NCBI RefSeq assembly: GCF_013385175.1 | Contig: NZ_JABZEO010000002.1 | Span: 62,001 to 126,000, forward strand | DNA length: 64,000 bases | Direction: 5' to 3' | DNA from: Allochromatium humboldtianum | GTDB lineage: Bacteria; Pseudomonadota; Gammaproteobacteria; Chromatiales; Chromatiaceae | Part shown: positions 26,989-35,647 of the stretch, in pieces | How the letters are laid out: each line of letters begins with the position of its first letter | Numbering within the stretch: position 1 is the stretch's first letter | Translations under genes and position numbers: made by a program | Notes under the pieces: generated by a model | What the model saw: only the letters and a program-made list of their open reading frames with translations | What the model was told of the DNA's origin: nothing | Databases searched by the model: none

Positions 26989-27305
26989 CTCCATCCACAC
27001 GACTGATGGCCGGCCGGATCCTGATCCTGGCCACGGCCTTCACCCCGATGCTGGCGCTGGCCACCTCCGGGACCGGTGATACCACCGGCACGGAATTCCA
27101 GGTGGTCTACGAACTATTGACCGGCTGGATGACCGGCCTGCTGGGTAAGGTCGTCGCGATCGCCTTCATCCTGGTCGGCCTGGTGGCCGGTGTGATGCGC
27201 CAGTCGATCATGGGCTTCGTGGTCGGTGTCTCGGCCGGCGTCGGGATGCTGGTCGCACCCAACATCATCAATACCCTGTTCACGGCCACGCTACCGCTGG
27301 CCTGA
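26985..27305 (+). CDS. traA: Prepilin TraA
   Basis: Pilin subunit of the conjugative pilus. 106 residues with a leader (1-27, cleavage near ALA), a short polar stretch, and two hydrophobic helices (about 47-70 and 74-100) with Gly-rich packing (GFVVGVSAGVGMLVAP). Size, hydrophobicity and position after traV fit. The start overlaps the traV stop (ATGA). Confidence 0.88.
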   Translation: MTPSTRLMAGRILILATAFTPMLALATSGTGDTTGTEFQVVYELLTGWMTGLLGKVVAIAFILVGLVAGVMRQSIMGFVVGVSAGVGMLVAPNIINTLFTATLPLA

Positions 27306-27424
27306 ACACCGACTTGACGACGTCGCTTCACCTCTCCTGCGCATTCACTGTGCGCCACCGGCCAACCCCGGCCGAGACCGGGCCGGCAACGGCCCACCCC
27401 TTTCGATCGGCGAGGATTCAGTCT

Positions 27425-27727
27425 ATGTCCAGTCAGCTCGCACTCCCCGAGACCCGGCACTATCTGTCGGTCCCCAAGTGTCTGTTCCAGGCGATTGCCC
27501 GGCTGTCGTGGCCGGCGCGCGATCGTCTCTTCGAGCAAGCGCTGTCACAGGTCCAGGGACGCACGCCGGTGCTGGTGTGTGATGCCAATCGCCGTCTGCT
27601 GCGACCCTGTCACCCGGCCCGCGCGCGTGAGCTCCTGACACGCAAGCGCGCCCGGCTCCTCTGTGCCGATCCGCCCTTGTTGCAGCTGCGTCATGCGGTC
27701 GTCGCCGGCACGGAGCCGTGCGCATGA
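27425..27727 (+). CDS. Small protein with IscB-type PLMP/RRXRR-like domain
   Basis: 100 residues. The C-terminal half (about 48-95) aligns by eye without gaps to the N-terminus of IscB at 13563: VLVCDANRRLLRPCHPARARELLTRKRAR against VFVLDKQKTPLMPCTEKRARLLLERGRA, sharing the D, L-x-PC, RAR-x-LL and R-A positions. In IscB this PLMP region contacts the omega-RNA. Nothing nuclease-like is attached: no RuvC or HNH. The N-terminal 45 residues are unlike IscB. It sits between traA and traC and its stop overlaps traC (ATGA), so it is a regular member of the transfer operon. An RNA-binding role is inferred only. Confidence 0.7.
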   Translation: MSSQLALPETRHYLSVPKCLFQAIARLSWPARDRLFEQALSQVQGRTPVLVCDANRRLLRPCHPARARELLTRKRARLLCADPPLLQLRHAVVAGTEPCA

Positions 27728-30120
27728 AGGAGCGCCGATTCCAGGGCGAGCGTGCCGCCGCCCTGTTCCCGTTGCTGGCCGGTGATCCGGAACATGGAAT
27801 TTTTCTGCTCGATGATCAGAGCCTCGCCTTTGGCTGGCTCTGCCAACCACTGGCTGGAGCCGATCAGGGCCATGCCGACCGCCTGACGGCCCTGGTCAAC
27901 CAGGAATGGCCGACCGACACCCTGTTGCAGGTGCTGCTCTGGGCCTCGCCGGACATCGAGGGACCGCTGGCGGTGATGAACGGACTGCGCACCGGATTGC
28001 ACCAGCCATTGCTGCGTGCCGCCACCGCCGAGCGCGCGGCCTTTCTGCGCGCCGGGGTCCGGCGTCCCATCGTCCAGTCGTCGGACACCCGGGTGCGCGA
28101 CGTACAGGTGCTGGTGACGGTGAAACTGCCGCTGCCCGGTCCCCTGCCGACGTCGGCGGCGCATCAGGCGGCCATCGATCTGCGCGCCAGCACCGAACAG
28201 GTGCTCATCACCGTGGGTCTACAGCCGCGCCCGCTGATGGCGGGTGATATCAGCCGGATCATGAACACCCTGCTCAACTGGGACGAGGCGGCGACCTGGC
28301 GCGAGCGCATCACGCCCGAAGTCGATCCGACACGTCTGCTGCGCGAGCACTTCCTCGACCCGGATCAGGCGCTGGAGGTCGATGCGCAGGGACTGACCCT
28401 GGGTGAGTACCGGGTGCAGACGCTCTCGGTCAAACGCTTCCCGGACCGGCTGCATTTCGGCTTGGCGGCGCGCTATCTGAGCGATCCGTTCTCCGGCGCT
28501 CGCGGCATCTCCAACAATCTGCTGGTGTGCCTGAATCTGTTCTTTCCCGAGCCGGAATCGACGCGCTCGCTCTTGCAGACCCAGAGCCAGTGGGCCACCA
28601 ACATGGCCACCGGTCCGATCGCGCTCTATCTGCCCCGGCTCGCCGAACGGGCACGCGGTTTTCGGGTGCTGTTCGAGCGCCTCGATGCCGGGGATCGCCC
28701 AGTCAAGGCGCATCTGGGACTGGTGCTGTTTGCGCCCAAGAACCAGGCGACCGCCGCCGCCTCCAACCTGCGCACCTATTGGCGTGAGCTGGGGTTTCAG
28801 GTGGTGACGGATCGCTTCTTCACGCTGCCGCTGTTTTTGAACTGTCTGCCGTTTGGCGCCGACCGGAGCGCCATCCGCGACATGCAGCGCTATCGCACAC
28901 TGGCGGCCACGCACGCGGTCAACCTGATGCCGGTGCTCGGCGACTGGAAGGGCACGGGCACGCCGGTGCTGAACCTCATCAGCCGGGGCGGGCAGCTGAT
29001 GAATCTCTCGCTGTTCGATTCGGCCTCCAACTACAACGCCTGTATCGCCGCCCAGTCCGGTTCGGGCAAGTCGTTTCTGACCAATGAACTGATTTCGACC
29101 ACGCTCTCGGTCGGGGGACGCTGCTGGGTGGTCGATGTCGGGCGCAGTTACGAGAAGCTCTGCGATGCGCTGGATGGTCAGTTCCTGGCTTTCACGCGCG
29201 AGTCCCGGATCTGCCTCAATCCGTTCGCTCTGGTTCAGCACTGGGAAGAGGAGGCCGACATGATCGCCGCCCTGGTCGGGGCGATGATCGCGCCCTCCGG
29301 TGTCCTGGACGATTATGCGCAATCCGGACTCAAGCGCGTCCTCAAGAGTGTCTGGGACAGCCAGGGTCAGGCGATGACCATCGACGCCATCGCCGAGGCG
29401 CTGGTGGCTGAGGCCGATGTGCGGCTACGGGATCTCGGCACTCAACTCTATCCCTTCACCGCCCAGGGTGAGTACGGGCGCTTCTTCAATGGACCGAACA
29501 GTATCGAGTTCTCAGCGCCGTTCGTGGTGCTGGAGCTCGAAGAGCTCAAGGGCCGCAAGCACTTGCAGCAGGTCGTGCTGTTGCAGCTGATCTATCAGAT
29601 CCAGCAGGCGATGTATCTCGGTGAGCGCGATCAGGCCAAGCTGGTGATCATCGACGAGGCCTGGGATCTGCTCACCCAGGGGGATGTGGCACGATTCATC
29701 GAGACCGGCTACCGGCGCTTTCGCAAGTACCGGGGGGCGGCGGTCACGGTCACCCAGTCGCTCAACGACCTCTACACCAATCCGACCGGGCGGGCGATCG
29801 CCGAGAACTCGGCCCATACCTTCCTGCTCGCCCAGCCGGCCCAGGCCATCGATCAGCTGCAAGCGGCCAAGCGGCTGCCCTTGACTGAGGGCGGGGCGGA
29901 GTTGCTCAAGACCGTGCATACGATTCCGGGGGCGTACTCCGAGATCCTGGTGATTGGGGATCAGGGGGCGGGAATCGGGCGGCTGGTCGTCGATCCGTTC
30001 CGGCGGCTGCTGTATTCGACCCATCCGCGCGATGTGGCGGCACTGAATGCGCGCCGTCGGCAGGGCTGTTCCATCGATGAGGCGATCCGGCAGGTGCTCC
30101 AGGAGCAGGCCTATGGCTGA
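27724..30120 (+). CDS. traC: Type IV secretion ATPase TraC
   Basis: VirB4-family ATPase that powers pilus assembly and transfer. 798 residues with Walker A AAQSGSGKSF (about 445-455), the adjacent VVDVGRSYEKLC strand and Walker B KLVIIDEAWDLL. The ATG at 27724 overlaps the upstream stop as ATGA; a GTG two codons earlier is possible. It overlaps trbI by 8 bases. Confidence 0.95.
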   Translation: MKERRFQGERAAALFPLLAGDPEHGIFLLDDQSLAFGWLCQPLAGADQGHADRLTALVNQEWPTDTLLQVLLWASPDIEGPLAVMNGLRTGLHQPLLRAATAERAAFLRAGVRRPIVQSSDTRVRDVQVLVTVKLPLPGPLPTSAAHQAAIDLRASTEQVLITVGLQPRPLMAGDISRIMNTLLNWDEAATWRERITPEVDPTRLLREHFLDPDQALEVDAQGLTLGEYRVQTLSVKRFPDRLHFGLAARYLSDPFSGARGISNNLLVCLNLFFPEPESTRSLLQTQSQWATNMATGPIALYLPRLAERARGFRVLFERLDAGDRPVKAHLGLVLFAPKNQATAAASNLRTYWRELGFQVVTDRFFTLPLFLNCLPFGADRSAIRDMQRYRTLAATHAVNLMPVLGDWKGTGTPVLNLISRGGQLMNLSLFDSASNYNACIAAQSGSGKSFLTNELISTTLSVGGRCWVVDVGRSYEKLCDALDGQFLAFTRESRICLNPFALVQHWEEEADMIAALVGAMIAPSGVLDDYAQSGLKRVLKSVWDSQGQAMTIDAIAEALVAEADVRLRDLGTQLYPFTAQGEYGRFFNGPNSIEFSAPFVVLELEELKGRKHLQQVVLLQLIYQIQQAMYLGERDQAKLVIIDEAWDLLTQGDVARFIETGYRRFRKYRGAAVTVTQSLNDLYTNPTGRAIAENSAHTFLLAQPAQAIDQLQAAKRLPLTEGGAELLKTVHTIPGAYSEILVIGDQGAGIGRLVVDPFRRLLYSTHPRDVAALNARRRQGCSIDEAIRQVLQEQAYG

Positions 30121-30430
30121 GCGTGTGGGTGTCGGAACGGTGGTGCTGATTGCGGGCCTGGTGTCGCTGATCAGTAGTGCCGCAGTGGCGATCTGGTGGC
30201 AGCGTCAGCTTGATCAGCGCCTGGTGATGCGCCCCCCGGTGATGATCCTTGATCTGTCGGCGCTTGCCCGTGCCACGGATCCCGAAGCCCTGACAGCTGT
30301 GATGCGTGCTTACACGCAGGCGGCCGACCGGTTGGCGGAGCAGGGAGTGCTGGTGTTGGAGCGGCAGCGGGTGTTGGCGGCTCCGCGCGAGCTGGTGCTG
30401 CGGGAGACGGAGGTGCCGGGTGTGCCTTGA
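30113..30430 (+). CDS. trbI: TrbI-like conjugation protein
   Basis: Small inner-membrane protein of the F-type apparatus, affecting pilus outgrowth in F. 105 residues: one transmembrane helix (about 8-30), then a periplasmic helical part with VMRAYTQAADRLAEQGVLVLERQRVLAAP, matching the F TrbI layout. It overlaps traC by 8 and the peptidase gene by 11 bases. Confidence 0.75.
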   Translation: MAERVGVGTVVLIAGLVSLISSAAVAIWWQRQLDQRLVMRPPVMILDLSALARATDPEALTAVMRAYTQAADRLAEQGVLVLERQRVLAAPRELVLRETEVPGVP

Positions 30431-30992
30431 GGCGTGGCGCAGGTGGGTCAACGCCTGGACGTCGCGCGTTCAGGGGTGGCGATGGCGAGAAGTCCGCGTG
30501 TCATGGCGCCGGGCCGGTCTCATGGGGCTGGGTTTGGTGCTCGTGCTCGGTCTGGGGCTCTATGGCGCACACCGCTACCGGCTGGGATTCGACCTGCAAG
30601 ACCATGGCTGTCTCGATGGATCGCGGATTTTTCTGATCGATACCTTCGCGGGGCCGGAAGACGTGATGCAGGGGGATCTGGTGGCCTTTCGTGCTCTGGG
30701 GGTGGGGGTACCTGTCTTTGAGGGGCAGTTGTTCATCAAGCGCGCGGCGGGGGTGCCTGGGGACTGGGTGACGGTGACGCTCACGCATACCTGGATCAAT
30801 GGTCTGCGTCTGGCCGACGGGCTGGCGCTGGCCTCGGCGCTGGCACGCGATCCGGCGACCCTGTTGCGCCATGAGCGGGTGCCGGTGGAGCATTTCTGGA
30901 TGCTGGGGGAGACCCCGGACAGTTTCGATTCGCGCTACTGGGGTTTTTTGCCGCAGTCGCAGGTGGTGGGGAAGGCGTATGCGCTGTTCTGA
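30420..30992 (+). CDS. TraF-type S26 signal peptidase
   Basis: Membrane peptidase expected to process the pilin. About 190 residues: basic N-terminus, transmembrane helix (about 34-52), then S26 boxes, namely GDLVAFRAL, the lysine box FIKRAAGVPGD, and GETPDSFDSRYWGFLP. The nucleophile region reads CLDGSRIFLID rather than a classical SMxP motif; the candidate residue is Cys or the Ser four positions later. I chose the GTG at 30420 because no ATG precedes the membrane helix in frame. It overlaps traW. Confidence 0.82.
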   Translation: MCLEAWRRWVNAWTSRVQGWRWREVRVSWRRAGLMGLGLVLVLGLGLYGAHRYRLGFDLQDHGCLDGSRIFLIDTFAGPEDVMQGDLVAFRALGVGVPVFEGQLFIKRAAGVPGDWVTVTLTHTWINGLRLADGLALASALARDPATLLRHERVPVEHFWMLGETPDSFDSRYWGFLPQSQVVGKAYALF

Positions 30993-32181
30993 ATGGGGGC
31001 GGGGGCTGGTCATGATGAGCGTCCTGGCCGGGAGCGGTGTGGCCGCCGGTCCGGCCCCGGCGCTTCCGGAGCCGGGTCTGCGTGATGAGGCGGTGCGGAT
31101 TGAGGAGCGGGCGTTGCTGGAGGCGCGTCCTGACTGGCTCCAAATCCAGGAGCCGGCGGCCGCCCAGTGGGCGCGCGAGCTCGGTGCGCTGGAGGCGCTG
31201 AAGCCGCCGTCCTGGATGGCGCCGTCCGCGTCTGGTTTATCGGAGCCGGAGCCGCCGTCCTGGACCGTCACCGTGCTGGCCTCGCGCGCCCTGGGCGAGG
31301 CGCAATTGCGTGAACTCCTGGCGATGGCCGCCGATCGTCCCGAGGTGCGGATCGTCTGGCGCGGCGTGGCCCCAGGCGAATCGCTGGGGGCCTTCCTGCG
31401 CTGGATCCAGACACCGCTGCGCGCGGCGCTGGCCAACCGCGAGGCTGAGGCGGTTCCGCGTCTCGAACTCGATCCGCGCCCGTTTCAAAACCCGCTGGTC
31501 GAACTCGTCCCAACGCTGATCGTCACCGACGGTGACGGAACGGAACTGGCCCGCGTCAGCGGCCTCAGCGATCCGGACTGGATCCTGACCCAGGTGCGCC
31601 AGGGACGTCGCGGGGATCTGGGTGTGCGCGGGCCAACGGTGGCCGTCAGCGAGCCGGATCTGATCGCTGAACTGCAACGGCGTCTGGCCGGGATCGACTG
31701 GGCGGCCGAGCGTGCGGCGGCCCGGGCGCGCTATTGGGAGCGGGCGACCCTGATCGAGCGCCCGACCGCCGAGCAGCCGCGCGAGCGCCGTCTCGACCTG
31801 ACGCTCGAAGCCCAGGCCGATGTCCACCTTCCCGATGGCACGCGCGTGATCCGTGCCGGCGCGCGGGTCGATCCACTGGCGATCCGGCCGTTTCGGCAGC
31901 GGCTGTTCGTCTTCGATGCCACCGACCCGCGTCAGGTGGCCGATGTGGCCCGACGTGGGGCGGCCAGTCGCGCCGAGGGACGCCTGCCGCTCTATCTGGC
32001 CACGCGCCTCGATCGCGCCGCCGGCTGGGACGGCTACCGCGCCGTCCAGACCGCACTCGGAGATCCGCTGTATCTGCTCACTCCCGATGTGGCGCAGCGT
32101 TTCCAGATCGAACGGGTGCCGGCACGGGTCGAGGCACGGGGGGACACCCTGGTCGTGGTCGAATGGCCGCCGGAGGGCTGA
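30979..32181 (+). CDS. traW: TrbC-TraW fusion protein
   Basis: Periplasmic transfer protein of 400 residues combining a TrbC-like thioredoxin-fold domain (about 80-215, VTVLASRALGEAQLRELLAMA and VPTLIVTDGDGTELARVSG) with a C-terminal TraW domain (about 250-400, ARARYWERATLIERPT and PLYLATRLDRAAGWDGY). The signal peptide is at residues 1-24. Fusion of these two F proteins is usual in SXT-like elements. It ends 2 bases before traU. Confidence 0.87.
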   Translation: MRCSEWGRGLVMMSVLAGSGVAAGPAPALPEPGLRDEAVRIEERALLEARPDWLQIQEPAAAQWARELGALEALKPPSWMAPSASGLSEPEPPSWTVTVLASRALGEAQLRELLAMAADRPEVRIVWRGVAPGESLGAFLRWIQTPLRAALANREAEAVPRLELDPRPFQNPLVELVPTLIVTDGDGTELARVSGLSDPDWILTQVRQGRRGDLGVRGPTVAVSEPDLIAELQRRLAGIDWAAERAAARARYWERATLIERPTAEQPRERRLDLTLEAQADVHLPDGTRVIRAGARVDPLAIRPFRQRLFVFDATDPRQVADVARRGAASRAEGRLPLYLATRLDRAAGWDGYRAVQTALGDPLYLLTPDVAQRFQIERVPARVEARGDTLVVVEWPPEG

Positions 32182-32183
32182 GG

Positions 32184-33242
32184 ATGGCTGGTGTGCTCAA
32201 TGCGTCTGTCAGGTGGACGGCGGCGGTGCTCGGACTGCTGCTGGTCCTGGCGCCGACGGCCCACGCCGAGGAGGACGCCACAGCAGGTCTGGGCAACGCC
32301 GTCTGTCCCGACGCCGAATTGCTCGGCCCCAAGCTCATCACCGACATCTGCTGGAGCTGTCTGTTTCCGCTGCGCATCGCCGGCGCACCGATCGGTAGCG
32401 GCCCGGTCCCGAGCGGGGCCAGTACCCAGGCGCTGTGCGCCTGTCCCGACCCGGCCGGGCTGCCGAGTCCCGGGGTGGTGATCGGGATGTGGGAACCGGC
32501 GCGGATCGTCGAGCTGGTGCGGGTGCCCGGCTGTCTGCCGGCGCTGGGCGGCGCCCGGCTCGATCTGGGCGCCTGGCGCACGCTCGGCACGCCGGGACAG
32601 GCGACCTACGACGGTTCCGACAAGGCGTTCTACAACTACCACTACTACGCCTTCCCGCTGCTGGTGATGCTCGATCTGTTCTTTCCCGATCGCTGCAACG
32701 TCGATCACCTGACCGACTTCGACCTGCTCTATCTTTCCGAACTCGATCCGACCTGGAACAACGACGAGCTGGCCTTCTTTACCAATCCGGAAGCGGCGTT
32801 CGTGGCCAACCCGGTCGCTCAAGCCGCCTGTCTGGTCGATGCCGCCTCGGCGACCACAGTGCAAAAGCCCCTGGACGAACTGTTCTGGTGTGCCGGGGCC
32901 TGGGGCGGACTCTATCCCTTCACCGGGCGCGTGCCGACGCTCAACGGCCGCCCGTCGGAGATGAGCCTGGCCGGCGCGCGGGTGCTGGCCGCGCTGCACC
33001 GGCGGGGACTGGCGCGTCAGACCGTCGGCGATGAGGCCCTGTGCGAGGCGCCCTTCGCGCTCATGTTGCCCAAGACCCAGTACCGGCTGTCGCAGTTCTA
33101 CCCGCGCCCGGAGGCCAACTCCAACCACGTCATCGGCGAGAGCGAGCTGCGCTGGGGTCTGGGGCGCAACGTGCCGGGGATCGGCGAGGACCATCTGTAC
33201 CTGATCTGGCGCTGGCATGACTGTTGTCTCAGCTGGTTGTGA
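32184..33242 (+). CDS. traU: Conjugal transfer protein TraU
   Basis: Periplasmic mating-pair protein required for DNA transfer, 352 residues. Signal peptide 1-29 (cleavage near AHAE), many Cys (ICWSCLFPLRIAG, CACPD, RCNVDHLTDFDLLYLSELD) and a C-terminal WRWHDCC, all typical of TraU. Disulfides are presumably shuffled by the DsbC-like protein. It overlaps traN by 26 bases. Confidence 0.93.
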   Translation: MAGVLNASVRWTAAVLGLLLVLAPTAHAEEDATAGLGNAVCPDAELLGPKLITDICWSCLFPLRIAGAPIGSGPVPSGASTQALCACPDPAGLPSPGVVIGMWEPARIVELVRVPGCLPALGGARLDLGAWRTLGTPGQATYDGSDKAFYNYHYYAFPLLVMLDLFFPDRCNVDHLTDFDLLYLSELDPTWNNDELAFFTNPEAAFVANPVAQAACLVDAASATTVQKPLDELFWCAGAWGGLYPFTGRVPTLNGRPSEMSLAGARVLAALHRRGLARQTVGDEALCEAPFALMLPKTQYRLSQFYPRPEANSNHVIGESELRWGLGRNVPGIGEDHLYLIWRWHDCCLSWL

Positions 33243-35625
33243 GCCGGCGGAGCCGCCGGGCGTGGGCACAGCGAGGCTGGGGCGGACCGCCACCCGTGGG
33301 CTGGTCGGGCTCCTGGTCCTGGCGATCAGCTGGACCCCCTGGGCGCTGGTGTGGGGCGATGACCTGCACCGGGCGCTCGACTTTGATCAGGCCGCCGACG
33401 ACGGACAGGCGCTGGGGAGCGCGCTCGGAATCGATCCGGACCGACTGGCCCCGTTCGAGCAACCGGACGACTACCGGGTCTACTTTCCAGGGGCCGAGAC
33501 TGGTACGGTCACCGACTGGAGCGCACTCTACGGGAATCCCGTCGCGCTCGAAGCCGCCGGTCTCCAGACGCAGCAGGATCTGGTGGACACGCCCTATGCC
33601 GACGCCTCCCCGAGCGGCCAGGCCTACCAGACCCTGCTGGAGCCGCTCGACCGACCGCGCGTCGACCTGAGCGCCGATCCGCTGTGGGACTTCACCGACG
33701 CCACCGTCGGCTCGCTGGACGACTTCACCGCCACCTATGCCGACTGCACCTGGGAGACGACCTTCCTCGATCGCCCGCGCACGGTGCACGTCCCCGACTA
33801 TGAGGCCTGTCTGATCCCGGACACCGATCAGCCCCGGCTCAGCTGCACCACCACGCGCACGCTGGAGGCCACCGTGCACTGGGATCCGGTCACGGTCGGC
33901 ACCGATCCCGAGACCGGGGAGCCGATCATCGAACTGGTGCGCCGGGTCGAGAAGCGCACCGACCGCTGGGACTGGGCCTCGAGCGCCTGTCAGGAGACGC
34001 TCAACGCCCGCCTGATGGACGGTTTCTGCCGCAGCACCACCACCTGCACGTCCAATCCCGACGCGGCCTGTGTGGCCGTGTCCGGCGGAGAGCTGTGCGG
34101 GAGCGAACTGGTGGCGCCGCCCTATCACGGGGAGACGGGGAACGAACCCTGGGAGCAATTTTCCGGCATTGGTGCGGCCTGTATGCAGGTGAGCGTTGCG
34201 CTCGACTGCACCAGTTTCAATCAGGGACGGATGGAGTGCTGGAACGATCCCGACGGGGTGGAGCACTGTCCCGACAATCCCGGCGATCTGGACAACTGCG
34301 CGGCCCTTGACGCCGATCCCAACTGCCGCCGGGTCAGCCGCCAGTGTGCTGAGGCGGCCACCGGGCGCTCCGGGGTGTGCTATGTCGATCAGGTGGTCTA
34401 TGACTGCGGCACCACGCAGGAGATCACCGGCATCGAGCGCACCGACGCGCTCGACTGTGGCGGCGAGATCCGCTGTCTGGGGGAGGACTGTGTGGCGATC
34501 GAACCTGAGTCCTCAGACAACTTCGACGAAGCGGTGGCCGCGCTCCACGCCGCCGAGCTGGTCGCGCTGGATGCCGACTGCACCAGCGCAGGCTGTGCGG
34601 TGTTCAAGGGTGAGGCGCTGGAGTGCAAGCGTGCCGTGGGCGGGATCGTCAACTGCTGCGAGCGTCCGGACGGCGTCTCGCTCGGGCTGTATCTGCAACT
34701 GATGTTCTCGGTGGCCAAGCTCGACAGTGTCACCATGTCCTTGGTGAAAGCCGGTGTGTCCAATCCCGCCTTCGGGGCCTGGGAGACGCTGCGCTCGCCG
34801 CTGGTCGATACTTGGGGCGCGGTCAAGGACGCCTTCACCTCCGCGGTGAACAACATCACCGGCCACACCACGGCGGTGACGACCGAGGCGGCCAAGCAGG
34901 GCTTGATCGCGCGCTTCAAGCAGGAGCTGCTGCAACAGACGGCGCAATGGACAGCCCAGACCTTCGGGCCGCAGGCCGCCAGTGCGCTGTTCATCGATGC
35001 CGGCAGCGGCGGGGTGGCGGTGGCCGCTGACGGCACGGTGGCCGCCAACGTGGCGCTCAACCCTGCCATCACGGTGGTGATCCAGTGGGTGATGTGGGCC
35101 TATCTGATCTACTCCATCGTCATGATCCTGATCCGGCTGATCTGGGAGTGCACCGAGGACGAGTTCACCCTTGGCGTGCAGCGCGCGCTCAAGGCCTGTC
35201 ATCGGGTCGGCTCCTACTGCCGCAAGAGCATTTTCGGGGCCTGTATCGAGAGCCGCGACAGCTACTGCTGCTTCAACTCGCCGCTGTCGCGGATCCTGAA
35301 CGAACAGCTGCGCGGACCGGCCGGACTCAGCGGCTATGGGCGCGCCAAAAACCCCAACTGCGCCGGGATCCCGGTCGCGGCCCTGGCCGAGGTCGACTGG
35401 AGCCGGGTGGATCTCTCCGAATGGCTGACGCTGCTCACCGACGCGGATCTGATCCTGACCACCACCGGACTGGATCTGGCCACACTCACCGAAGGGTCGG
35501 GCAACCGCACGGCTGAACGGCTGGAGGATTTGAGTGAGGTGCAGACGGTGGGGGAGGCCAATCGGGCGGCCGAGGCGCAGGGGTGGGCAGAGACGCTGGA
35601 GATATTGCCGAGGCCAAGCGATTAA
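33217..35625 (+). CDS. traN: Mating-pair stabilisation protein TraN
   Basis: Large outer-membrane-associated protein that stabilises contact with the recipient. 802 residues: a hydrophobic N-terminal segment (about 28-47), a Cys-rich central region with more than 30 Cys in spaced pairs, a C-terminal membrane-like helix (about 625-645) and a final SYCRKSIFGACIESRDSYCCFNSP motif typical of the family. It is the last transfer gene seen; TraF, TraH and TraG are not in the window. Cargo begins 22 bases downstream on the opposite strand. Confidence 0.92.
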   Translation: MTVVSAGCEPAEPPGVGTARLGRTATRGLVGLLVLAISWTPWALVWGDDLHRALDFDQAADDGQALGSALGIDPDRLAPFEQPDDYRVYFPGAETGTVTDWSALYGNPVALEAAGLQTQQDLVDTPYADASPSGQAYQTLLEPLDRPRVDLSADPLWDFTDATVGSLDDFTATYADCTWETTFLDRPRTVHVPDYEACLIPDTDQPRLSCTTTRTLEATVHWDPVTVGTDPETGEPIIELVRRVEKRTDRWDWASSACQETLNARLMDGFCRSTTTCTSNPDAACVAVSGGELCGSELVAPPYHGETGNEPWEQFSGIGAACMQVSVALDCTSFNQGRMECWNDPDGVEHCPDNPGDLDNCAALDADPNCRRVSRQCAEAATGRSGVCYVDQVVYDCGTTQEITGIERTDALDCGGEIRCLGEDCVAIEPESSDNFDEAVAALHAAELVALDADCTSAGCAVFKGEALECKRAVGGIVNCCERPDGVSLGLYLQLMFSVAKLDSVTMSLVKAGVSNPAFGAWETLRSPLVDTWGAVKDAFTSAVNNITGHTTAVTTEAAKQGLIARFKQELLQQTAQWTAQTFGPQAASALFIDAGSGGVAVAADGTVAANVALNPAITVVIQWVMWAYLIYSIVMILIRLIWECTEDEFTLGVQRALKACHRVGSYCRKSIFGACIESRDSYCCFNSPLSRILNEQLRGPAGLSGYGRAKNPNCAGIPVAALAEVDWSRVDLSEWLTLLTDADLILTTTGLDLATLTEGSGNRTAERLEDLSEVQTVGEANRAAEAQGWAETLEILPRPSD

Positions 35626-35647
35626 CCAGCGAATCCATGCTTGGTCA

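Noticed and set aside
27306-27424. A sixth two-hairpin leader before the PLMP-like gene
   Set aside because: GC-rich dyads are present but the order hairpin A, TTCAACCC, hairpin B, Shine-Dalgarno is not clear enough to claim.
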